Assembly: GCA_902795875.1 (NCBI GenBank)
Contig: CADBND010000035.1
Span: 1-5,173 of the forward strand
Length of the DNA stretch: 5,173 nucleotides
Direction: 5' to 3'
From: an uncultured Erysipelotrichaceae bacterium
GTDB taxonomy: Bacteria; Bacillota_I; Bacilli_A; Erysipelotrichales; Erysipelotrichaceae
Shown piece by piece: positions 1 through 5,173 of this stretch (position 1 is the first letter of the stretch; the number at the start of each line of letters is the position of its first letter). The translations under genes and the position numbers were made by a program. Below the pieces are notes generated by a model. The model was not told where the DNA came from. It was given only the letters and a program-made list of their open reading frames with translations, and made no database searches.

Positions 1-1486
1 GCTTTTTGAAAGCGTTGCGTATGAACTGCATATCCAGTTTCAAAGCATCGATCGGAAGGGATGTGATCATATTCAAAGAAGAATAGCCCGTTCCGAAATC
101 ATCCATCTCGATCCGGAAGCCTTTGCTCCGGAGCTGGTCGACCATGGCAATGATCTGTTCCGAATTCTCGGTATAAGCCGATTCGGTGATCTCCAGAATG
201 ATCTCGTTATGACTGAGAGAATAGTCTTTGACCAAACGATCAAATAGTTCAGGAAGATCGGGATCGTACATATCGATACGCGACACGTTGACCGAGACCG
301 GAACCGTGATCCCCAGTTCTTTCTTCCATTCCATGATCTGCGCCGCTGCCTTTCTCCATACATAAGAATCCAGTTCCTCGATGAGGCCGTTCTTTTCAAA
401 AAGCGGAATGAAGACGCCTGGTGAGATCATCCCCAGTTCGGGATGGAACCAGCGTACGAGCGCCTCTGCCGAAGAAAGGACGGGATCTTCTCCCGTAACA
501 TTGAATTTAGGCTGATAGTAGACCTGGAATTGTTCCTCCCTGATCGCCGTGGAGAAACTCTCCAGAAGCTGTTCGTTATACATTTCCGATTCATGGAACG
601 AATCATCATACAGGCCGACGCTTCCCGTAAAACTGTTGCGGACTGTATCGGCAGCCGATTTCGCCCGGTCAAAACGTCTTTCCATATCGACCGACTTGTC
701 TGTATCGGAATATACACCCATCCTCATACGGACATGTTCCTGTTTGTCGGAAGAGGAGGAAAGGCTTTCCAGCATCCCCTCGTAATCTCCGATATGCGGA
801 CAGTAGACTAAAAAAGTATCGGATTCCATACGGCAGACGATACCGTTTTCCTCTTTCACAAGATCCTTGAGTTTCTTTCCGATATCCACCAGCAGCTCAT
901 CACAATACGCCTTGCCATAGCGTTCGTTCAGCATATGGAAATGGTTGATATCCACAACGATCGCATCCATGGACAGATCGGGATGATAGGTATCGAACTG
1001 TGAAGCGTAACGGTAGAAGTATTCTCTGTTATACAAGCCCGTGAGCTTATCTCTTTCCGTGTAGCTGATGATATCCTTATCTTCGGACAGTTCGATTGTC
1101 CTCTGCACTCTGGCCAGAATGACCTTGGGCTGCGGATAAGGTTTCGGGATGAAATCGATCGCACCAAGGTTCAGGCTTTCCACTTCCAGATCCCGTTCCG
1201 CTGTCATGACGATGACGGGAAGTCTCGACAAGATTTCGTCCGATTTGAACTGGCGCAGGACATCTAGCCCCTTCCTGTCGGGAAGATTCAGATCCAGCAG
1301 GACCAGAGACAAAGTATCGTGTTCCTCTTCCGCCGCTTTCAAGGCGTCTGCACCGGTCCCGGCAATGATCAGATCGTAAGTATCCTTCAGGATCATCTTC
1401 AACAGTTCCTGATTGATGATCTCATCTTCCACGACCAGTATCTTTCTTTTCCCGTTCACGGAACGGAAATTCACGTAATTATCCAC
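1..1486 (-). CDS. Response regulator with receiver, degenerate GGDEF and EAL domains; predicted c-di-GMP phosphodiesterase (3' end outside window)
   Basis: Predicted cytoplasmic, phosphorylation-controlled enzyme that hydrolyses c-di-GMP. 495 codons are visible with no in-frame stop, so the C-terminus is cut by the window edge. The GTG start at 1486 is chosen because AGGAGG lies 8 bases upstream. Residues about 14-130 form a CheY-like receiver: acidic pair E20-D21, phosphoacceptor D65 in LVLLDLNLPD, T95, and K115-P116. Residues about 140-295 form a GGDEF fold (TGLYNRE at 149-155, D179 kept) whose signature is ESDTF at 221-225, and the usual NDxxGHxxGD stretch is also eroded, so cyclase activity is unlikely. 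The EAL domain starts near 305 and keeps YYQPK (323-327), EALVRW (341-346), N400 in NVS, E432 and E435 in EITE, DDFGTGYSS from 462, and K483-L-D. The last catalytic glutamates lie beyond the window. It is the second gene of a unit with the permease-cyclase fusion. No histidine kinase is visible. Confidence 0.93.
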   Translation of the reverse strand, partial: MDNYVNFRSVNGKRKILVVEDEIINQELLKMILKDTYDLIIAGTGADALKAAEEEHDTLSLVLLDLNLPDRKGLDVLRQFKSDEILSRLPVIVMTAERDLEVESLNLGAIDFIPKPYPQPKVILARVQRTIELSEDKDIISYTERDKLTGLYNREYFYRYASQFDTYHPDLSMDAIVVDINHFHMLNERYGKAYCDELLVDIGKKLKDLVKEENGIVCRMESDTFLVYCPHIGDYEGMLESLSSSSDKQEHVRMRMGVYSDTDKSVDMERRFDRAKSAADTVRNSFTGSVGLYDDSFHESEMYNEQLLESFSTAIREEQFQVYYQPKFNVTGEDPVLSSAEALVRWFHPELGMISPGVFIPLFEKNGLIEELDSYVWRKAAAQIMEWKKELGITVPVSVNVSRIDMYDPDLPELFDRLVKDYSLSHNEIILEITESAYTENSEQIIAMVDQLRSKGFRIEMDDFGTGYSSLNMITSLPIDALKLDMQFIRNAFKK

Positions 1487-1494
1487 GGTTCTAT

Positions 1495-1500
1495 CCTCCT
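1495..1500 (-). promoter_or_regulatory. Ribosome binding site of the REC-GGDEF-EAL gene, overlapping the upstream stop codon
   Basis: A consensus AGGAGG lies 8 bases before the GTG start at 1486. Its first two bases are the last two bases of the TAG stop (1501-1499) of the permease-cyclase gene. This fixes the start of the downstream gene despite the non-ATG codon. It also means ribosomes terminating on the upstream gene sit on this site, which favours translational coupling (inference). Confidence 0.88.
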
Positions 1501-3706
1501 ATATCCTTACTGCAGCTCCCATAGATTTTAAAAGTTTCTTTTCTTCATACATTCTTTCATCAGCCTTTTCAAAGACCTCATTGTAGCTCATGCCGCTTCC
1601 AGGTACATAATCAGCGATCCCGACAGAAACAACTGCTTCATTGGTACCGATGTTGTGGACAGAAAGTTCATGCAGGACAGCACGGATCTTCTCCCTGTCC
1701 TCGTGATCTTCACCGGCCACAATGACCAGAAACTCGTCACCGCCGATACGGTAGACCGGCGAATTCTCAAACTGTTCACAGATCATGTGACATGCCTTCT
1801 TTATGTATTCATCACCGGCCTTATGACCGTTAGTATCGTTTATCATCTTAAGGCCATTCACATCACAGATCGCCAGAGAAAACTCTTCCGCCTCACCGGA
1901 AGCGATCCAATTCTTGATCTCTTCTTCCTTCTCTGCATAGGCAAGCTTGCTTTTGACGCCTGTCAAAGGATCCCGATGTGCCATGTCCCTCACCAGACCC
2001 AGCTGTCTTTCGGAGTTCTGGACCTGTCTTGACATCAGATCATAGTTATTCAGAAGGATACCCAGAGATAACGCAAACAGCGATACGACAACGATAATCG
2101 AACGGGCGGAGATCAGACGTATGGTCTTCAGCTGTTCCTCGATCAAATGCGGTTTTATCCCGATGTTGCCGGCCTCGGAATAGTAATGTTCAATATTCGC
2201 AAGACCTTCACCGGTCGCCCACATGATCGACTGATTCATCCATACAAGGGAAACAAACAGGATCAGTGAAAGAAGCGCAACCCAGACGATGATCGACTTG
2301 CCGAAATGCTTATGTACGTCGTTTTTTAAAACGATACGGAAACCGATGAAGCCAAGTACCGACCACACGACAAAGAGGAAGTATGACTCCGTTTCGATCG
2401 AACCGGCGGTAAACAGATTCGGAATAAGAAGATAGGCACCAATGGCGATCATCGCAAGAAGACCCACCTGTCCTGTGCGATACTCGTAGACATCATTGCG
2501 GAAGCGGGCGGTCTTCATCGCCGCCGCCGAAACGAAGCCGTAGATCATCGTTGCCCCTAGCGTCGTCACATCAACGATCCAGCCGATCGCAGTACGTCCA
2601 AGCAAAGGGATCAGGACCGATATCAGGCAGACCAGAAGGATCGCATTCTGCGGTGTGCCACTGTGATTCAGATCCGAAAACTTTGCCGGAAGGATCTCAT
2701 CTTTGCCCAAAGAATAGATCAGACGGCTCAAAGCGGTGATATTTCCGATCAGACTGGTCAGGATCAGACAAAGCAAGGAGATCATCAGTATGATCACGCC
2801 GGTCTTTCCCATGTGATATCCCGCCGCAAAGAAAGGCGGAAGCGCATCATTTCCGGAAAGCGAATCAAGATCGTTGATATACTGCAACCAGTTTTCATAT
2901 CCCACAGGGTGTGCACTCACAGAAAGAAACAGTACAAAGACATATAAAAGTGTCGTGGTCACGATCGCCGTAACGAGGACCGTATGGACCTTTCCCTGTT
3001 TGAAGGAATACTCCTCGCTCAAAAGACTGATATTTTCGAAGCCGATGAAAGCCCACGGTGAAATGGCAGCGATCCTGATCACCTGAGAGAAGGCACTGCC
3101 TTCTGAAACAAAGAGCGGTTCAAAGGAAAGACCGTTTCCGATCAAAGAAGAAACAAAACAGAGAGTGATACCCAAGGAAAAAAGAATGACCATAGCGATC
3201 ATGATATACCTTGAGATCTTCTCCCATTTTATGCATAGGAAAGAAGCAAGCATAACCGCTAAAGCCGAAAGCAATGCTTCCCCGAAGTATACATCATATC
3301 CGAAAAGAGAATACATCTTTCCGAAAGAAAAAACATTTCCCAAAAAATACCGGGCAAACAGTGGAAGTGAAGTCGCATTCGCCCAAAGCATCGCCAGATA
3401 AGTCAAAGCCAGGAACCAGGCTGCCAGAAAGCCATGATCATGACCGAACACCTCTTTACAGAAACCATAAGGACCACCGGCATTCGGATAACACTCGATC
3501 ATGTAGGCAAAGCTTCTTCCCACCGCCAGCATGATCAAAGCACCCACAATGAGCCCCAGAACAGAACCCAGAGGACCGGCCTGTTTCAGATAGGTATTAC
3601 TGGTGACGACAAGAGAACCCCAACCCACGCTCGTACCTAAGGCAAAAGCCCAGGCTCCGACCATCGAAAGATCCTTCTTCAGTGTTTTTTCTTCTTTCTT
3701 ATCCAC
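1499..3706 (-). CDS. APC-superfamily amino acid permease fused to a C-terminal diguanylate cyclase (GGDEF) domain
   Basis: 735-residue inner-membrane protein. Residues about 10-460 resemble a full APC permease with about 12 membrane helices. The glycine-rich unwound TM1 motif is GTSVGWG (24-30), the TM6 region reads AFIGFENISLLSEE (219-232), and TM8 is followed by SRLIYSLGKDEILP and GTP (327-352), a typical APC signature. Two further helices (about 470-490 and 532-552) flank a hydrophilic stretch (491-531) predicted outside. A helical linker (about 553-575) leads to a GGDEF domain (about 575-728) with DPLTGV (579-584), metal ligand D615, NDTNGHKAGD (623-632) and intact GGDEF (655-659), so it should make c-di-GMP from two GTP. 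The residues where an RxxD inhibitory site would sit (646-649) read FENS, so that site is absent. The start is GTG at 3706, six bases after AGGTAG. Substrate is unknown; amino acids or amines are the family norm. It may be a working transporter, a transporter-derived sensor, or both. Confidence 0.93.
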   Translation of the reverse strand: MDKKEEKTLKKDLSMVGAWAFALGTSVGWGSLVVTSNTYLKQAGPLGSVLGLIVGALIMLAVGRSFAYMIECYPNAGGPYGFCKEVFGHDHGFLAAWFLALTYLAMLWANATSLPLFARYFLGNVFSFGKMYSLFGYDVYFGEALLSALAVMLASFLCIKWEKISRYIMIAMVILFSLGITLCFVSSLIGNGLSFEPLFVSEGSAFSQVIRIAAISPWAFIGFENISLLSEEYSFKQGKVHTVLVTAIVTTTLLYVFVLFLSVSAHPVGYENWLQYINDLDSLSGNDALPPFFAAGYHMGKTGVIILMISLLCLILTSLIGNITALSRLIYSLGKDEILPAKFSDLNHSGTPQNAILLVCLISVLIPLLGRTAIGWIVDVTTLGATMIYGFVSAAAMKTARFRNDVYEYRTGQVGLLAMIAIGAYLLIPNLFTAGSIETESYFLFVVWSVLGFIGFRIVLKNDVHKHFGKSIIVWVALLSLILFVSLVWMNQSIMWATGEGLANIEHYYSEAGNIGIKPHLIEEQLKTIRLISARSIIVVVSLFALSLGILLNNYDLMSRQVQNSERQLGLVRDMAHRDPLTGVKSKLAYAEKEEEIKNWIASGEAEEFSLAICDVNGLKMINDTNGHKAGDEYIKKACHMICEQFENSPVYRIGGDEFLVIVAGEDHEDREKIRAVLHELSVHNIGTNEAVVSVGIADYVPGSGMSYNEVFEKADERMYEEKKLLKSMGAAVRI
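1523..1984 (-). other. Diguanylate cyclase (GGDEF) domain of the permease fusion
   Basis: This is the domain boundary within the fusion gene, residues about 575-728. Seen directly: the N-terminal DPLTGV wide-turn motif, D615 in the first metal-binding strand, the NDTNGHKAGD helix, GGDEF at 655-659 (bases 1730-1744), and a late VSVGIADY strand followed by ADERMYEEKK, which is the standard C-terminal end of the fold. All active-site elements expected for GTP and Mg binding are present, in contrast to the eroded copy in the neighbouring gene. Confidence 0.93.
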
Positions 3707-3712
3707 AATAAA

Positions 3713-3718
3713 CTACCT
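3713..3718 (-). promoter_or_regulatory. Ribosome binding site of the permease-cyclase gene
   Basis: AGGTAG, a moderate match to the Shine-Dalgarno consensus, lies six bases before the GTG start at 3706. No in-frame ATG lies nearby upstream. The first internal ATG (residue 15) is already at the beginning of the first membrane helix, which makes GTG the better start. Confidence 0.65.
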
Positions 3719-3724
3719 GATTTC

Positions 3725-3754
3725 ATTGTAACCTCTTGTTCCTGCCTTCAACAA
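3725..3754 (-). promoter_or_regulatory. Possible sigma-70 type promoter for the c-di-GMP gene pair
   Basis: On the minus strand TACAAT (3730-3725, five of six consensus bases) is preceded after 18 bases by TTGTTG (3754-3749, a weak -35). It lies between the terminator of the methyltransferase unit and the GTG start, where a promoter is expected. The transcription start would fall close to the ribosome binding site, giving an unusually short leader, which lowers confidence. No operator-like repeat or riboswitch fold is evident in this gap of about 100 bases. Confidence 0.3.
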
Positions 3755-3770
3755 TATGGAATGAGAAAGA

Positions 3771-3808
3771 AAACGTGTGTCTTCTCTTTTTTAGAAAAAC
3801 ACACGTTT
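3771..3808 (-). terminator. Rho-independent terminator of the methyltransferase pair
   Basis: Perfect 10-bp inverted repeat: AAACGTGTGT at 3771-3780 pairs with ACACACGTTT at 3799-3808. A small inner helix (TTCT at 3782-3785 with AGAA at 3793-3796) sits in the loop. On the minus strand the stem runs into TTTTCTTTCTC, a U-rich tail. The outer arm overlaps the last base of the TGA stop (3810-3808) of the preceding gene. On the plus strand the stem is followed after a few bases by six T (3812-3817), so it could stop transcription in both directions, although no plus-strand gene is seen here. Confidence 0.8.
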
Positions 3809-4419
3809 CAGTTTTTTATGATCACAGCCAGACCACAGGGCACCGTGCCTTGAATATCGATAATATCGACATCGTCATATCCTAATTCCTTAAAAAACAA
3901 AGGATAGGTAAACCGGTCAAACTGTACCTTGAAATCCGCACCGGCTTTGTCCACCATCCTTGAGAAAAGGGAATCCTTTTCTTTATCTACTTTATTCAGA
4001 TATGTTGGTATCAGCAGCATACCGCCCTTCTTACAGACCCGATCGAGCTCCTTTATCGCCTTGACAGGATCATCCAGCAGATGGATGACATTGGCGGCAA
4101 CGACCTTGTCGAAAGATTCATCCGGATAAGGAAGCTCACAGATATCGGCACTTTCAAACCATGCGTTGCGCAGATCCTTACACTTATAAGTGGTCTTATT
4201 CAGCATCCCTCTGGACAGATCAGTCGCTGTGATATGATGACATCTTTCTCCGATCACCCTTGTAAGCATACCGGTACCGCAGGCACATTCGAGCACATCG
4301 TCATCCTTACTGATAAGTTTTCCCACTTCTTCACAAAGACGTTTATGTACCCTCCTGTTTATGATGTAGACAAAACCGTCATAGATCAGGGCTACTCTGT
4401 TCCAGAATACATTCTCCAT
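3808..4419 (-). CDS. Class I SAM-dependent methyltransferase, UbiE-like, substrate unknown
   Basis: 203-residue soluble protein with a Rossmann-type methyltransferase fold. Seen: N-terminal FWNRVALIYD (5-14), as in UbiE-like enzymes; motif I VLECACGTGMLT (42-53), the glycine loop binding S-adenosylmethionine; D67 in TATDLS at the end of strand 2, expected to bind the ribose; then ADICELPYPDESFDKVVAANVIHLL, matching the post-I to motif IV region; and CKKGGMLLIPTY. About 200 residues is normal for a methyltransferase without extra domains. It starts two bases after the stop of the membrane-anchored methyltransferase upstream, so the two share a transcript and the same type of chemistry, but they are not obvious duplicates of each other. 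It is followed directly by a terminator. The acceptor cannot be read from sequence; quinone-, lipid- or small-molecule-directed activity are all possible. Confidence 0.88.
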   Translation of the reverse strand: MENVFWNRVALIYDGFVYIINRRVHKRLCEEVGKLISKDDDVLECACGTGMLTRVIGERCHHITATDLSRGMLNKTTYKCKDLRNAWFESADICELPYPDESFDKVVAANVIHLLDDPVKAIKELDRVCKKGGMLLIPTYLNKVDKEKDSLFSRMVDKAGADFKVQFDRFTYPLFFKELGYDDVDIIDIQGTVPCGLAVIIKN

Positions 4420-4421
4420 AT

Positions 4422-5173
4422 TTATTTTTTCCCTATCAGAAGGCAGGAATCGGAAAGGAAAAGCAGTTTTCCCTCTTTTTCCGACATGAATCTTCCTTTG
4501 GCTGTTTCGATCAGCTTCACATCCTCATAGCCTTCTTTTTTAAGTTCTTCAACAAATTTACCCATATCGCCGTAACGGGCTTCCCCCATCAGATCATGTA
4601 TGGCGAAACAGCCGCCCTTCTTCAATACACGAAGTGTTTCCTTAAGCAGTTTCTGTCTATCTGCAAAGGGAATATTGTGATAGACATAGTTACTGGTAAC
4701 GGCATCGAAACTTTCATCCGGAAAATCCAGTTTCGTCGCATCTCCTTTTTGAAAAGAGACATTGTCCACGCCTTCCGCCTTTGCATTCTCTTCGCAAAGT
4801 TTCTTACTGAAATCGGAATATTCTGCTCCCCAGCGATCGATTCCGATCATATTCGCATCGGGATTCCTCTTTGCGCAGGCGATCGTCAAAGCGCCTGAAC
4901 CGCAGCCCACATCCAGACCGACACCGCCGGAAGGAATATCGATATATTCAGCCGTTCCTTCAATGATCTGTTTTGACAGTTTTCGATCCCCTGTGTAGGA
5001 GAAACGGTTTTTCGCAAATACGCTCCACGATCCGACTGCACCTAATGCTGCTGCTCCCAACAGTGCCAGATAACCGGGTACCTTGTTTCTGGTGAATTTC
5101 AAAAGCGCAGCACCCGCAAGGGTAAGCGCACAAGTTCCTGCAACGCTTCCCGTCACCATCCATTCCGGGATCC
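4422..5173 (-). CDS. Class I SAM-dependent methyltransferase with N-terminal membrane segments (5' end probably outside window)
   Basis: Predicted membrane-anchored methyltransferase. The reading frame is open to the right edge: an ATG exists at 5159 (giving 245 residues), but the in-frame codons before it encode IPEW and no convincing ribosome binding site precedes it, so the true start is probably further upstream. Numbering from that ATG, residues 4-21 and 29-49 are two hydrophobic Ala/Gly/Leu-rich helices. A soluble domain follows: motif I GLDVGCGSGALT (81-92), D108 in IGIDRW for S-adenosylmethionine binding, GDATKLDFPDESFDAV (139-154), NYVYHNI, and LRVLKKGGCFAIHD. The C-terminus SCLLIGKK is a normal end for this fold. 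It is the first visible gene of a unit with the 203-aa methyltransferase two bases downstream. The helices suggest it acts at the membrane, perhaps on a lipid or membrane-bound substrate; this is inference. Confidence 0.87.
   Translation of the reverse strand, partial: IPEWMVTGSVAGTCALTLAGAALLKFTRNKVPGYLALLGAAALGAVGSWSVFAKNRFSYTGDRKLSKQIIEGTAEYIDIPSGGVGLDVGCGSGALTIACAKRNPDANMIGIDRWGAEYSDFSKKLCEENAKAEGVDNVSFQKGDATKLDFPDESFDAVTSNYVYHNIPFADRQKLLKETLRVLKKGGCFAIHDLMGEARYGDMGKFVEELKKEGYEDVKLIETAKGRFMSEKEGKLLFLSDSCLLIGKK
4431..4434 (-). promoter_or_regulatory. Weak ribosome binding site of the 203-aa methyltransferase
   Basis: AGGG lies 11 bases before the ATG at 4419, inside the last codons of the upstream methyltransferase and just before its TAA stop (4424-4422). 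The spacing is long and the match is partial, so translation may depend on ribosomes arriving from the upstream gene (inference). Confidence 0.4.

Noticed and set aside
73..717. Minus-strand open frames of 96 and 108 codons in another frame of the EAL gene
   Set aside because: They are Arg/Ser-rich out-of-frame translations of the EAL domain. The real frame runs from 1486 to the left edge without a stop, so there is no frameshift to invoke.
443..811. Plus-strand open frame of 122 codons opposite the EAL gene
   Set aside because: It is antisense to a continuous REC-GGDEF-EAL reading frame whose motifs are all in place.
1655..2032. Plus-strand open frame of 125 codons opposite the GGDEF domain
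   Set aside because: It is fully antisense to a domain with clear catalytic motifs and has no family resemblance of its own.
2319..2334. Inverted repeat TCGTTTT-TT-AAAACGA
   Set aside because: It is inside the permease-cyclase coding region and the two-base loop cannot form a stable hairpin. There is no T-tract or operator context; it is probably a chance result of Val-Leu-Lys-Asn codons.
3707..3807. Searched the intergenic gap for a c-di-GMP or amino-acid riboswitch
   Set aside because: Apart from the terminator hairpin the gap is about 60 bases, too short for a known c-di-GMP or lysine/glycine aptamer, and no conserved core is seen.
4081..4530. Plus-strand open frame of 149 codons opposite the two methyltransferases
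   Set aside because: It lies antisense across two well-supported genes and their junction, and its product shows no recognisable domain. It is a shadow of the minus-strand coding sequence.
5168..5173. Window ends exactly in GGATCC (BamHI site)
   Set aside because: It could hint at a cloning boundary, but the left end shows no matching site and the coding frame is intact up to the edge, so it is most likely coincidence.

Overview
All supported genes in this window lie on the minus strand. It looks like a chromosomal segment of a moderate-GC Bacillota, plausibly a gut-associated Erysipelotrichales or Clostridia member. That assignment is an inference from the purine-rich ribosome binding sites, the GTG starts, the Lys/Glu-rich proteins and the style of the c-di-GMP domains; no marker gene is present. 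I see no tRNA, rRNA, CRISPR array, insertion sequence or phage gene.

In transcription order (right to left) the window holds two units. The first is a pair of class I SAM-dependent methyltransferases separated by 2 bases. The upstream one (4422 to the right edge, probably 5'-truncated) carries two N-terminal membrane segments. The downstream one (3808-4419) is a soluble UbiE-like enzyme. A perfect 10-bp-stem hairpin with a U-rich tail at 3771-3808 ends this unit and overlaps the second gene's stop codon.

After a gap of about 100 bases comes a two-gene c-di-GMP signalling unit. Its first gene (1499-3706, 735 aa) is a fusion of a complete APC-superfamily amino acid permease, an extra pair of membrane helices around a roughly 40-residue outside loop, and a C-terminal diguanylate cyclase domain with an intact GGDEF motif and no RxxD inhibitory site. 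Its second gene (1486 running off the left edge) is a response regulator with receiver, degenerate GGDEF (ESDTF) and EAL phosphodiesterase domains. The stop codon of the fusion gene overlaps the AGGAGG ribosome binding site of the second gene, so the two are almost certainly co-transcribed and probably translationally coupled.

The most interesting reading is a nutrient 'transceptor' system. A transporter-like domain would sense or carry an amino acid or amine and control c-di-GMP synthesis, while the partner protein would degrade c-di-GMP under control of phosphorylation. The domains and gene overlap are read directly from sequence; the ligand, the sensing mechanism and the physiological output are inference.
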